Origin: Desulfobacteraceae bacterium
GTDB taxonomy: Bacteria; Desulfobacterota; DSM-4660; Desulfatiglandales; Desulfatiglandaceae
Direction: 5' to 3'
Assembly: GCA_030613055.1 (NCBI GenBank)
Contig: JAUWMR010000005.1
Span: forward strand, 1 to 64,000
Length of the DNA: 64,000 bases
A program made the position numbers and the translations under genes. Below, piece after piece: positions 7,214 to 16,726 of the stretch. The notes beneath the pieces were generated by a model. It saw only the letters and a program-made list of their open reading frames with translations, had not been told where the DNA came from and ran no database searches. The first letter of the stretch is position 1. Every line of letters begins with the position of its first letter.

Positions 7214-10200
7214 TTAAAGAACGTCTTCCACTAACTGGATCTCTTCTTCGGTCAATCCATATAGCTTGTAGACGATTTGATCAATAAGCCAATCCGTTTT
7301 TCGCAGTTTTTCCTTGATAGGTAAGAGTCTTGAAAGGGATTTTTCATATTCGGTCTTGACGGTCTCAAAGATTTCCCTGGATTTGAGATTTGCCTGAATT
7401 CTGTTTTTGTTTTTCTCAAGAATTTTCCAGAAGTTTTCAAAGGACAAATGTTCTTCGCCTTTCTGATAATCACCGAGATAGTTTTTAATTTGGGTTTTGC
7501 CTGTTAAGGCTTCGATTCCTGTGTTCCCTTTTTTGTCCGGTTGAACTTTTAATTGACTCTCCAGCCATTCTAAAAATCCCTTGATTTCTTTTTGTTTTTC
7601 CTTATTCATTTCGCTCATTTGTTCTGCAAGGAAAGCGAGGATGTCATGCACTACATCAGTTTGCTCCAATAGTGCATCTTCTGTAATTTGCCTATTTTTG
7701 TTGGTAGGGTCGGCATTGTGCTTATGAACAAGATTAGGATCGGGGAAATGTTTCTTCTCCAATCGTTCTTTTACCAAGATAAATATATTCCTAATTATAT
7801 TTTGCTTCCCTTTTATCCACTCACCGTACATATCTTCGAACTTAGCTGCCATCTTCTCACGCTCATGTTTTGGAGTGACAAAAGAAATGCGGCGAATGGG
7901 TAAAGGGGAGATAAATTGCTTGTTAGCAGAGTAAAAGTTACCTCTGAAGGGAACACTGCCGAGTTTAAAGCGCCAATCGAGCAATTTGCTATTAAGAACG
8001 GATAAAATATAGTTACCACTTTCGAACAATGTTTCTTTAAACAGTATCCCATTAACATCTACGTTATCAAAATAGACCCTCCCCTTAAAATCGCTTATTA
8101 ACTTGAGTCTATCAGATAATCTTGCCACACCCAATTTTGGTCTTTCGTGTTTATCGATGTTCTGTGTCCGTCCGAAGGCATACCAGAGTTCATGATCCAT
8201 CTTTCCCTTTTCTCGGTCCCTCAATTCCTTTTCATGCAACTTCAGGTATTCCCAAATCTTCGGATATTGTTTATCTAACTCTTGAGATTCTATGAGTCTG
8301 GGTCCTTTTTCTTCCAAAATATAAGGGAAAATAAGGAGTTTGTCTGTTTCTGGGTGAGCATACCGATCTATATCTTCCCCTGAAACAAGGGCCTTCAATA
8401 GTCCTGGTTCCAATAGCACTTCTTCCTTAATGGAGTAGGAATAAGCCCTTACAAGCCCATTTCTAACACCAAGCTTTTTGAGTATGTATATATGGTCAGC
8501 GCTTGTTTGAAGCCCAACGATTATTCTTTCCACAATACTTCCAAGGGATTCAGAATTAGAATCTAACTTATCAACTATAGTCTTTTGTTTCCTGGAAAGA
8601 AGAAGCCAGGGATCTTTCCCGATTTTATCTGGCAACTCTTTTAAAAAAGAAACACCTTTTCCGGAAAGATATTTCTTTGTCTCCTCCTGGCTCGTCAACC
8701 GAGGTAGCTTTAAAAAATTAAAGCATTCAGAAGGTTCTCGAAGAAAAAGGAGGCAGGTATAGGTCGTTTGTCCCGGAAAGATCTGGTTGTCTCCAAAATC
8801 TACGACCTTTAATAGTGCCTTTTTCCCCGTAATTAAACCTCTTAGGCCCTGCCCAAAATCAAGATGCATGAATTTATTTGGTAAGATGTAACAAAAGAGC
8901 CCCATTTTCCTCGTTAGTTCTGAACCCTTTTCCACAAAAAGTATGTAAAGATCATAAGAACCTCTGGCGCAGGCAAACCGGCCGAAGTATTTCACTTCAT
9001 CAGGTGATTTGGCGTTTAACTCTTGAATTCTCACATATGGCGGGTTTCCTACCACTGCATCAAAGCCTGGCTTTTCCTTTCTCCGGTCCCCTTCAAAGAC
9101 CTCCGGAAATTCTAAGTTCCAATGGAAAAAATTCTTTTCCTTCGCAATATCCTTTGCTTTCTTGAACCAGGGTTTTTGGCTTAATCTTTGCCATTCCTCA
9201 TCAGATGAACGGAGTTCCCCCTGTAATCTCTGGTAAGTCCCAAAATCAACTTCATTACCAAAATATATACTGGTCCAGACATCGGCAACATCCTGGAAAC
9301 GAGAAAGCTCTCTTCTGAAATCCTGATAACGCCTTTCCTTTTCCCTTATTTGCTCAACAGTATCGGAAGGATGGGTCTCAATTAATTCAAATGATTTAAG
9401 AAGAATGCTTACCTTTTCACGAAAAACGCTTTCAAAAAGTCCAATTTGAACAGGTCCCTCTTTTATTTTCTTCTTTTTCAGTTTTGGAAGGCTTGCTAAA
9501 TCGGCTATGTTTGCACCGATCAAGGAATTCCCGCATCTTAAATGATGGTCAAGGAAATTAAGGGGTCTATCCTTTGAGACCGTATAAAGCCACAAAGAAA
9601 GTTTACCCAGTTCAACTGCTAATGGATTCAAATCAACACCGAAAACACACCTTTCCACAACCTCCCGCCTCGCCCATCTTATGTCTTCCTCTTCGGGTTC
9701 TCTTTTACCATATGGTTCCTGAGCTTCCTTAACTTGCATTTTTTTTGCGGAGCTGACAAGTGGTTCACCGCTTAACACCTTAAGTAGCTCCCTTGCTAAA
9801 AAATCCGTGGCCTCTACTAAAAAGTGGCCACTCCCCATAGCGGGATCAAGAACCTTTAATTGAAGAATTCTTTCTATTGGATCATATCCATGAGAAGGTT
9901 GGGCACCATCAAGCATATTCAGGAGAAAATCCCGGCGTTCCTGATTGCCTCTGGTCAGTTCCCACAACCTTATAAGCTTCTCCTTATCTTCCTCTCCGTT
10001 CTCATTTATTATTTTCTTAAAAATTCCATTAAGGTTCCGCTTGTTATTTTTAATCTCTTGAGCCCATTCTATTTCCCTGTATATCCGTCCTACAAGTGGA
10101 CCAAGGGTATTCTCAATGATGTACTTGACGATATAGTCAGGGGTGTAATAGGAACCAGTTGCTTTACGCTCCCCTCTATCTGTGACAAGGTACACCTCAC

Positions 10201-11557
10201 CATCCCTGACAATATCTTCTTCCTTGATCTTCTTTTTCTGCTTTGTGGCTTCTTTGACGGGAATAAAGATTTCTTTACCTTTTTCTTTTACGGGGACGAT
10301 ATCCTCATCGGCAATCTTGAGTTTGTATTCCAGAAGGCCTTCATAAATAGAGCCTAAATGACGGATTTCAAGGCTGCCGTAATCAATATAGGCCCTGTCA
10401 CTGGAACGGGAAAGCAGGTCCACAGCCTTTGCAATATATAGATTGCCTATCCTGTATTTTTCCAGAAAGTCGTATTTTTCGGGATCAAAAAGCCCGCCGT
10501 TGTATGGCGGTACCCCTAACTCGGAATTCCCAATATTTATGATCTCAAATAATTCTTTAAGCTTATTCCAGTATCCATACGTTGAGGTGGCGATGGGTTC
10601 ACGTTTATCCAATCTTTCCGCTATCTCCTTCTTAAGTGCATCCAGGCTATAGCTTTCCGTGTAGAGCCGGTTTTCTCCTATCGGAAGCAGCGCGCGATAC
10701 TCGGCATAAAGGATGAAGAGAAGGCGGTAAAGGAGGATCAGGGAATTGTCGTGAATTTCTTTAAGGTGTGTGTCCTTTAATTTATTGCCTGGTGTACTCA
10801 AGAAACCCTGAGTCAGGGCCTTCAGGGCCTGATAGACATTTTCTTTAAGCTCTTCACCAACAGCCTTGGCATAATCAACACTCTCTTTATAGACCTTTTC
10901 TAAAAAATCCGGAAAGGCATCCCTTCGGAAGAAGAGATAGAAATATTTGAAATCCTCTATAGAGCCATTTTCGATAAGGTCTTCAAGATCTATCTCGTAG
11001 AAAACATCCAGCCTCTTTGAGCTTTCCCTCTCAAAGATCCGCCAGTATCTTCCATCGGTAAGGATTCCCCACTTTACGCCTGTAAGCCAGAGATACCTGC
11101 TTATTTGAAGGGATGGATTCTGAACCTCAAAGGGTTCCTTTTCTCCTTTAAGTTTCCTGTCTAATGGTCTCCCCCAGCGTTTTGCCTCACCAATACAAAG
11201 AGCCTTGTTAAAATAGTCTTCCCTGGTTGCTTTTTGGGCAATCTTTAAGTCTTCCTTGGAGTGAAACAATGCATAATCAGGGTGTTTAGACCACTCACCT
11301 GATGGGGTTGGAGGCTCGACATCGATTGTCCAGCCTAAGATTTCAAATACTTTATCCAGGAAATGTTTCCTGAGCTGGGGTTCACTCAGGGATGCAAGAT
11401 ACGTCTTATCCCATATGCGCTTGGTTTCTTCAAAGGCCGTCTCAACACGTGAGACTGGGATATTGAATCCTTCTTCTCCAAGAAGAAGTTCATCAAGGTA
11501 ATAGTTGGAAAAAAGTCCTTTGTTAAGGTGAGGTTTCATAGAATGTCCAAATGCCAC
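7214..11557 (-). CDS. single-chain restriction-modification enzyme (type IIG-like, Eco57I family)
   Basis: This is a 1447-residue fusion of nuclease, methylase and specificity parts. The N-terminus has a PD-(D/E)xK-like core (HPDYALF about residue 92, then CIGEAKRW about 120). A helical linker leads to an N6-adenine methyltransferase with motif I DPAMGSGHFLVEA (about 577), the follow-up FGVDLNPLAVELGKLSLWLY (about 665) and motif IV GNPPYVRIQ (about 835). The C-terminal 500 residues resemble a TaqI-like target-recognition region plus helical tail. The start is a GTG at 11557 preceded by AAAAGGGA; an ATG at 11539 is an alternative. No separate methylase, specificity or nuclease gene is adjacent, so it should act alone and methylate one strand of an asymmetric site. 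PglX of BREX is similar in size, but no BREX partner is present. Confidence 0.85.
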   Translation of the reverse strand: MAFGHSMKPHLNKGLFSNYYLDELLLGEEGFNIPVSRVETAFEETKRIWDKTYLASLSEPQLRKHFLDKVFEILGWTIDVEPPTPSGEWSKHPDYALFHSKEDLKIAQKATREDYFNKALCIGEAKRWGRPLDRKLKGEKEPFEVQNPSLQISRYLWLTGVKWGILTDGRYWRIFERESSKRLDVFYEIDLEDLIENGSIEDFKYFYLFFRRDAFPDFLEKVYKESVDYAKAVGEELKENVYQALKALTQGFLSTPGNKLKDTHLKEIHDNSLILLYRLLFILYAEYRALLPIGENRLYTESYSLDALKKEIAERLDKREPIATSTYGYWNKLKELFEIINIGNSELGVPPYNGGLFDPEKYDFLEKYRIGNLYIAKAVDLLSRSSDRAYIDYGSLEIRHLGSIYEGLLEYKLKIADEDIVPVKEKGKEIFIPVKEATKQKKKIKEEDIVRDGEVYLVTDRGERKATGSYYTPDYIVKYIIENTLGPLVGRIYREIEWAQEIKNNKRNLNGIFKKIINENGEEDKEKLIRLWELTRGNQERRDFLLNMLDGAQPSHGYDPIERILQLKVLDPAMGSGHFLVEATDFLARELLKVLSGEPLVSSAKKMQVKEAQEPYGKREPEEEDIRWARREVVERCVFGVDLNPLAVELGKLSLWLYTVSKDRPLNFLDHHLRCGNSLIGANIADLASLPKLKKKKIKEGPVQIGLFESVFREKVSILLKSFELIETHPSDTVEQIREKERRYQDFRRELSRFQDVADVWTSIYFGNEVDFGTYQRLQGELRSSDEEWQRLSQKPWFKKAKDIAKEKNFFHWNLEFPEVFEGDRRKEKPGFDAVVGNPPYVRIQELNAKSPDEVKYFGRFACARGSYDLYILFVEKGSELTRKMGLFCYILPNKFMHLDFGQGLRGLITGKKALLKVVDFGDNQIFPGQTTYTCLLFLREPSECFNFLKLPRLTSQEETKKYLSGKGVSFLKELPDKIGKDPWLLLSRKQKTIVDKLDSNSESLGSIVERIIVGLQTSADHIYILKKLGVRNGLVRAYSYSIKEEVLLEPGLLKALVSGEDIDRYAHPETDKLLIFPYILEEKGPRLIESQELDKQYPKIWEYLKLHEKELRDREKGKMDHELWYAFGRTQNIDKHERPKLGVARLSDRLKLISDFKGRVYFDNVDVNGILFKETLFESGNYILSVLNSKLLDWRFKLGSVPFRGNFYSANKQFISPLPIRRISFVTPKHEREKMAAKFEDMYGEWIKGKQNIIRNIFILVKERLEKKHFPDPNLVHKHNADPTNKNRQITEDALLEQTDVVHDILAFLAEQMSEMNKEKQKEIKGFLEWLESQLKVQPDKKGNTGIEALTGKTQIKNYLGDYQKGEEHLSFENFWKILEKNKNRIQANLKSREIFETVKTEYEKSLSRLLPIKEKLRKTDWLIDQIVYKLYGLTEEEIQLVEDVL

Positions 11558-12014
11558 GAGCGTCCCTTTTCACAGACTCACGCTTTCTAATTTTCCTTTT
11601 TTAAGTATTCCCCGGAAATCAGGCCTGATTGATATAGGTATCGTTCTACCTCATTTGCCAAACGTTCGCATCGTTTCAAGATATCCCTGGCAATTGCTTA
11701 TTCCTTCGCCAGTTATCTTTATCAGCTGTACTCGGGTCACGAGGTAAATAAAGTTGACAAAATCAGGTTAAATTACGTTTAAAATCGAACTTATTGTTTA
11801 ATTTTAATGCAAAATGCCTCTTTGGGTCAAGAACAAACGCGGTTTTTTCTATATTTCATAGCCTGACCATCCAGTTTATCCTGTCCAAAATTTAATGTCA
11901 CAATTGCTTTTAAATAATGAATGTGACATATTCCTGCCATGCCCGCTAACAAAAATTACACCGTAATGTGCTGCCTGCCGGGCTTCAAAAAGCTGAATCT
12001 GGGGAGGGCTTCGA
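11558..12014. other. intergenic gap closing the defence island
   Basis: This 457-base stretch lies between the divergent restriction enzyme and the plus-strand gene at 12015. A possible -35 TTGACA at 11753 is followed 17-18 bases later by GTTTAAA, but it lies 250 bases before the next start. Minus-strand frames around 11580-11760 look like decayed coding sequence, without a recognisable family. Confidence 0.4.
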
Positions 12015-12725
12015 TTGAAACCTAAAGGCCCATACAAAAAGCATATCTACTGGCTGACCAAGGATGAGGAGGAACGCCTGCGGGACGAACTTGCCGCACG
12101 CAATATCAGGTTGAAGTCTGCCAAAGGGATCGTATGCACGCCCTTAGATGAAATCAACAAGATCACCAGCGTTGCGCCGGAGGTGTGGGATGACACCTGC
12201 AAGAGACAGGGGAGCTGGTACCGGACATCTGAGAAAAACGGGCTCTATCTCATTATTAGCTCCTTTGAGCTTGTTGATTACGAGGAACAGAAGGCGGCTA
12301 CCATTACAGAATCGGATTTTGTCCCGCCCAGTCTGGCCAATTTGGATGATAAAAACGCACTCGTACAGGACAGCTCCCTGAAAAAGCGGGTTCCCGATGA
12401 CTGGCTGCGGCCCGGTGATATTGAAAAAAGGATCTACCTGAGATGGGCCAAAAGACTGGGATCTGACGTCAAGGACTACGATTTTCTATACCTATCACAC
12501 ACAGCCAATCACGCCAATTTCATTAACCCCCAATTCTTCATCCAGGATGGCAAGGAGATTATTCCCTATTCCATAGACAAAAGCGCCCATCTCTGCTCCT
12601 GCTGTGTGGAGATGTTTCAGGTTTTGGGAGGTAAATACAAAAAGAAACTGGTTGCCCCATGTCCGGGGGCCACAATTTTTGCCCGCCTCAAGCCGGATCG
12701 TTACTTGTTAGTAGAAAAGACTTAA
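12015..12725 (+). CDS. hypothetical protein with Cys cluster
   Basis: This is a 236-residue soluble protein with a TTG start, supported by GGGGAGGG at 12001-12008 with 6-base spacing. The N-terminus (KKHIYWLTKDEEERLRDEL) is basic and helical. The C-terminal part has HLCSCCVEMFQVLGG and, 16 residues later, APCPG. This could bind a metal or form a redox centre, although Cys-Cys pairs also occur by chance. No transmembrane segment is seen. The next gene, MscS, starts 86 bases downstream on the same strand, so co-transcription is possible but not compelling. I do not recognise the family. Confidence 0.75.
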   Translation: MKPKGPYKKHIYWLTKDEEERLRDELAARNIRLKSAKGIVCTPLDEINKITSVAPEVWDDTCKRQGSWYRTSEKNGLYLIISSFELVDYEEQKAATITESDFVPPSLANLDDKNALVQDSSLKKRVPDDWLRPGDIEKRIYLRWAKRLGSDVKDYDFLYLSHTANHANFINPQFFIQDGKEIIPYSIDKSAHLCSCCVEMFQVLGGKYKKKLVAPCPGATIFARLKPDRYLLVEKT

Positions 12726-12810
12726 AATATTTATTTGCCACAGACCAACGCAGACTGACGCAGAATTTTTTACCTGTTTCTGCGATTGAAACACAACAAG
12801 GAGTTGAAAA

Positions 12811-13893
12811 ATGCAAGATTTTTTTAAACGATTCGACCAGGATTTTTTTATACATCCGGACCCGTTACTGAGCTCCATCATTCATATCCTGGCCGTTTTA
12901 ATTTCGGCAGGCATAGCCTGGTGGGTGTTTAACGTGGTGATCAAGAGATTCGAGAAAAAATATCGTGACCGGCCTTTCTTTGAAAAAAACGAGGCTATTT
13001 TCACTATTCTAAAACGCGCAGGTCACTATTCGATCCTGATCCTTGTGGGCATAGGACTGATCAGCCTGTACCAGGCAACCATTGTAGAGAAAATCTTTTA
13101 TGCCTTTATGATCCTCCTCCTTTGCTCGTTTGCTAACAGCATTTTAGGCAGTCTTGTGCCTTACCTTGAGAGTAAGCTTGCCGCTAAAACAGAGACCGCT
13201 CTGGATGATGTAATTCTTGGTCTGTTTAAAAAGTTTTCAGGCGTGATCATCTATGTCACGGGAATTCTCCTGGCCCTCGATGTGCTGGGCCTGAATATTA
13301 TGCCCTTTGTGGCCGGTGCCGGTGTGGCCGGTATTGCCATCGGTTTTGCAGCCAAGGACACACTTTCAAACCTGATTGCCGGTATCCTCTTGATCATAGA
13401 CCGGCCTTTTGAGATAGGTGACCGCATTGAAATCTGGACGGCCCCGAAAAACGCGGCCACCTGGGGAGATGTTATCGATATCGGACTCAGGGCCACCAAG
13501 ATCCGGACCACGGATAATATAGTGATCGTTATTCCCAACAATGAGATCATGAAAAGAGATATTATCAATTATACGACCATCACAAAGGAGATCAGGGTGC
13601 GAATCCCCATTGGTGTTGCCTATGACGCTGATATCAAAAAGGCCAAGGAGATTATTACCAATATCAGCCTGGAACTGGATTGGGTCATGCGCGATCCTGC
13701 GCCCAAGGTCGTGGTGAGAAATTTTGGGGATTCGGCAGTCAACCTTCAGGCCCGTGTATGGATAGATGAACCCAGAAAAAGAATGGACACCATCTCATAC
13801 ATCACCGACCGCGTGAAAGACGTATTTGATCAGGAAGGGATTGAGATCCCCTTTCCCAAGCGGGATATCTATATCAAACGGGAAACATCGTAA
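12811..13893 (+). CDS. small-conductance mechanosensitive channel (MscS family)
   Basis: This is a 360-residue inner-membrane channel that releases solutes when the membrane is stretched after osmotic downshock. About four hydrophobic segments lie at residues 23-45, 70-90, 95-115 and 140-160. The pore helix region follows (PFVAGAGVAGIAIGFAAKD, about 165-185), with the Gly/Ala packing of TM3. The signature DRPFEIGDRIEI (about 197-208) leads into the beta domain, and the cytoplasmic alpha/beta domain ends at FPKRDIYIK. Length is slightly above E. coli MscS (286) because of the N-terminal helices. An AAGGAG ribosome-binding site lies just before the ATG. Confidence 0.93.
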   Translation: MQDFFKRFDQDFFIHPDPLLSSIIHILAVLISAGIAWWVFNVVIKRFEKKYRDRPFFEKNEAIFTILKRAGHYSILILVGIGLISLYQATIVEKIFYAFMILLLCSFANSILGSLVPYLESKLAAKTETALDDVILGLFKKFSGVIIYVTGILLALDVLGLNIMPFVAGAGVAGIAIGFAAKDTLSNLIAGILLIIDRPFEIGDRIEIWTAPKNAATWGDVIDIGLRATKIRTTDNIVIVIPNNEIMKRDIINYTTITKEIRVRIPIGVAYDADIKKAKEIITNISLELDWVMRDPAPKVVVRNFGDSAVNLQARVWIDEPRKRMDTISYITDRVKDVFDQEGIEIPFPKRDIYIKRETS

Positions 13894-14317
13894 CACAGGC
13901 TGCCGTCTCCTTAATATATGCGTTACTGAGCATTAGGTTCTTGGTAATGGTTCGCCATTAGAAAAACATCTGACGGGATAATCCCGCCACGGCGGGAATC
14001 TTAATCCAGTTGATAAAACAAGGAAGTGCCTAAAATGCCTAAAATGATCTAAAGTGCCTAAAGTTAAGGCATCCCCATCGACAATTTAAACGAACTTAAG
14101 AAGCTCATAACTTTAGCTCACTTGTATTGGTCAATTACCTTGTTGATATGGAAAAACCCGTGGGCCTTATTTTGAATTACTGAACCTGCCAGGAACAGGT
14201 TTTGGAGAGAGAAAGGCTGAAAGGATTTAAATTAAGAGATCAACAAGACAAGAAAAACCATCCTGTTATTCCTGTTAATCCTGTCAAAATAACCGGTGAA
14301 CAGATACGGTACTTGTT
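13894..14317. other. intergenic region with short repeats
   Basis: This stretch holds degenerate repeats and no gene. A piece related to a dispersed palindromic repeat lies at about 13970-14010 (a CCCGCC/GGCGGG hairpin). At 14029-14066 a TGCCTAAA-type unit is repeated three times. The section from about 14237 to 14290 matches another copy at about 51957-52005. The promoter for the dehydratase operon should lie here but is not clear. Confidence 0.45.
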
Positions 14318-15394
14318 ATGACGCGTAAAGATTATCTTCTTAACCAGAAACAGAAGGGCAGGCATCTATTCGGTGTCTTTCCGGCCCAGTATCCTAAGGA
14401 GCTTTTGTGGGCCATGGATATAGTGCCGGCAGAAATATGGGACCCTCCATTGGAGATTACTGCCGCAAACGCGCACCTGCAGCCTTATATCTGTTCGGTA
14501 GTGAAACTCGGGTTGGAATTGGTTCTTGAGGGAAAATGCGACATGCTTGACGGATTCCTGTTCCCCCATACATGCGACTCCATTCAAAACATTGCCTCAG
14601 TAATACGTGATTGTTTAAGCGAAAATAAGCCATGCTATTTTTTTTACCACCCCAAGAATCCCCACGGGAAGGCCGCACGGGATTATTATGTTCTGGAATT
14701 AAAGAACCTGACGCTTTCACTGGAAAAACAACTCGGACCCCTGAATCCAGATGCGCTCAAACAACGGATACAGCAGGGTCACAAGATTTCCGGCCTGTTT
14801 GGTGAGTTTTACGACCTGCGGGCAAAAGGTAAGTTGGATGTGGGAAACAGGGAGTTTTATGAACAGCTTCGTCGTGGCGAATATCTCTTCCCCGATGACC
14901 TGATTCCGGAGCTGGAAGGATTTCTGGCCCGGAACAAAGGCAAAGAAAAAAAGGGGTTAACGCCTGTGATCCTGAGCGGCGTTCTGCCTAATCCACCGGA
15001 AATTCTCACTCTGCTTGATGACTTAGGGGTGAGTGTGGCTCATGACGACCTGTTGATCGGCAGTCGACGTCTTCTTGTGCCGCCAAGTAATCTGAAAGAC
15101 CCCTTCAAACAGCTTGCAGAGAGTTATTTTTCCATGCCTCCCTGCTCGACTAAGGGTGCGCCCATTGTGGAAAGAAGAGAATACCTGCTCCATCTGATCA
15201 AGGCAACGGGGGCAAAGGGCGTTATCTTTAATGTAGTCAAGTTCTGCGAGCCCGAGTGGTTTGACGTTCCCAACCTGACAGATGAACTGAAAAAGAGGGG
15301 CACGTCTACCCTTGTCCTGGACACGGAGTTGAACCAGGGCCTGTCAGGTCAAATGAAAACCAGGGTAGAGGCGTTTGTCGAGATGATCAGCTGA
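14318..15394 (+). CDS. 2-hydroxyacyl-CoA dehydratase / benzoyl-CoA reductase family subunit (HgdB/BcrC-like)
   Basis: This 358-residue cytoplasmic subunit belongs to the HgdB/BcrC/FldC family, which binds a [4Fe-4S] cluster and reduces or dehydrates CoA thioesters with low-potential electrons. Family-type Cys positions are visible in YICSVVKLGLEL (about 66), PHTCDSIQNI (about 87) and VVKFCEPEWFD (about 309). The start is the ATG at 14318; the ribosome-binding site is weak. The second subunit begins 8 bases after the stop and the ATPase activator follows, so the three form an operon. No CoA-transferase, mutase or ferredoxin gene is adjacent, so the substrate cannot be told. Two subunits with one activator fit a 2-hydroxyacyl-CoA dehydratase better than the four-subunit Thauera-type benzoyl-CoA reductase. 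Confidence 0.85.
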   Translation: MTRKDYLLNQKQKGRHLFGVFPAQYPKELLWAMDIVPAEIWDPPLEITAANAHLQPYICSVVKLGLELVLEGKCDMLDGFLFPHTCDSIQNIASVIRDCLSENKPCYFFYHPKNPHGKAARDYYVLELKNLTLSLEKQLGPLNPDALKQRIQQGHKISGLFGEFYDLRAKGKLDVGNREFYEQLRRGEYLFPDDLIPELEGFLARNKGKEKKGLTPVILSGVLPNPPEILTLLDDLGVSVAHDDLLIGSRRLLVPPSNLKDPFKQLAESYFSMPPCSTKGAPIVERREYLLHLIKATGAKGVIFNVVKFCEPEWFDVPNLTDELKKRGTSTLVLDTELNQGLSGQMKTRVEAFVEMIS

Positions 15395-15402
15395 GGTAAT
15401 TC

Positions 15403-16716
15403 ATGTCCCTTGCACAAAAGGCCCGATACAATTTCATGAAGGATCTGGGCGCGCCGGCACTCCTGTGGCTACAGGAGGCGCAAAGGAAAAAACGGTCCCG
15501 CAAGCCAAATCCCTATCTGGGTCCTCCTCTGAAATGCGCTGGACGCCTGAGGGAGATTATGACGCGCCACTATTATTTGTCCCGTTTTACAAAAGGGGCC
15601 AAACCAGTGGCATGGGTGACCAGCGGGGCGCCGGTTGAGCTTCTGAGGGTCTTTGATTTTTATACAATTTATCCGGAAAACCACGGCGCCCTCTGTGGCG
15701 CACAGAAAAAGGGCCCGGAGATTTGCAGCGAGGCTGAAAAGAAAGGTTATCACCCGGATCTCTGCTCCTATGCCCGTATCGACCTGGGGCATGCCTTTTC
15801 AGGCAAAACCCCGGCCGGTCGCCTGCCCAGGCCGGACCTTCTTTTCTGCGCCAATAATATCTGCCAGACAGTGCTCTACTGGTACAAGGAGCTGTCCTAC
15901 TACTGGGATATCCCGTTGATCATCTTTGACACGCCTTACAACTTCCAGGACATCAGGAAGAAGGACATTGAATATATGGTTCGTCAATTCGAAGAGATGA
16001 TCCCTGAACTGGAAAGGATTTCAGGGCGCAAATACTCTCATGACCGGTTCAGGAAGATCATTAGCATTGCAAGAGAGTCAGCCTCCACCTGGGGCAGAGT
16101 TCTGGCAACCATGAAGCACAGGCCGGCCCCCATGAGCATTTTTGATGCCTTTGTCCACCTTGCCCCCATCGTCTCCTTAAGAGGTCTTCCGGTAGCCCTT
16201 GATTATTATCGGATACTATTAGATGAACTTGAAGAGCGGATCGCAAAAGGTATCGGAGCCGTCACAAATGAACGCAAACGTCTCATGTGGGACAACATTG
16301 CCGTCTGGTTCAACCTTCGGGACTGGTCTTCACTTTTTGCCGAAAGAGGATTTAATTTTGTAGCAGCCACCTACACAAACGCCTGGGCAGAGACCATCCA
16401 CTACTTAGACGAAAGGTTTCCATTTGAATCCATGGCAAGGGCATACAGCCTTGTCATCCTGAACAACAATCTCAGCAATCGCCTTAAGCTTATGGAACAG
16501 ATGATCAGGGATTACGAGATTGACGGTCTGGTCATCCTTTCTCTCAGGAGTTGCAAGCCCTATTCTGTCGGACAGTATGATATAAGAAGGCTTTTGGGGG
16601 ACCGCTTAGGGATTAGGTCTGTAGTTATTGAATCGGATATGACCGATTTCAGGACCTACTCTGAGGAGCAAACACGCACCCGGCTTGAAGCCTTTTTTGA
16701 GGCACTGGAGGTATAG
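15403..16716 (+). CDS. 2-hydroxyacyl-CoA dehydratase / benzoyl-CoA reductase family subunit (HgdA/BcrB-like)
   Basis: This 437-residue protein is the partner of the preceding subunit and the probable active-site component. Cluster-type Cys positions appear in HGALCGAQKKG (about 88-98), FCANNICQTVLYWYKEL (about 148-165) and SLRSCKPYSVGQYD (about 385). The IIFDTPYNFQD segment after the second Cys pair is usual for the family. The ATG lies 8 bases after the upstream stop, and the activator gene starts 10 bases after this stop. There is no signal peptide, so it acts in the cytoplasm. The substrate is unknown; a family search against HadBC, FldBC, HgdAB and BcrBC would narrow it. Confidence 0.85.
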   Translation: MSLAQKARYNFMKDLGAPALLWLQEAQRKKRSRKPNPYLGPPLKCAGRLREIMTRHYYLSRFTKGAKPVAWVTSGAPVELLRVFDFYTIYPENHGALCGAQKKGPEICSEAEKKGYHPDLCSYARIDLGHAFSGKTPAGRLPRPDLLFCANNICQTVLYWYKELSYYWDIPLIIFDTPYNFQDIRKKDIEYMVRQFEEMIPELERISGRKYSHDRFRKIISIARESASTWGRVLATMKHRPAPMSIFDAFVHLAPIVSLRGLPVALDYYRILLDELEERIAKGIGAVTNERKRLMWDNIAVWFNLRDWSSLFAERGFNFVAATYTNAWAETIHYLDERFPFESMARAYSLVILNNNLSNRLKLMEQMIRDYEIDGLVILSLRSCKPYSVGQYDIRRLLGDRLGIRSVVIESDMTDFRTYSEEQTRTRLEAFFEALEV

Positions 16717-16726
16717 GCTAATATCT

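Noticed and set aside
9860-10357. 165-codon plus-strand frame inside the restriction enzyme gene
   Set aside because: It is antisense to a strongly supported methylase coding region and has a shadow-type Phe/Leu-rich composition.
7214-11557. Reading the large methylase as a BREX PglX
   Set aside because: The N-terminal nuclease core and absence of brxA/B/C, pglZ or brxL genes favour a type IIG enzyme.
14029-14066. TGCCTAAA tandem units as a CRISPR or iteron array
   Set aside because: Only about three irregular units without spacers or a replication gene nearby.
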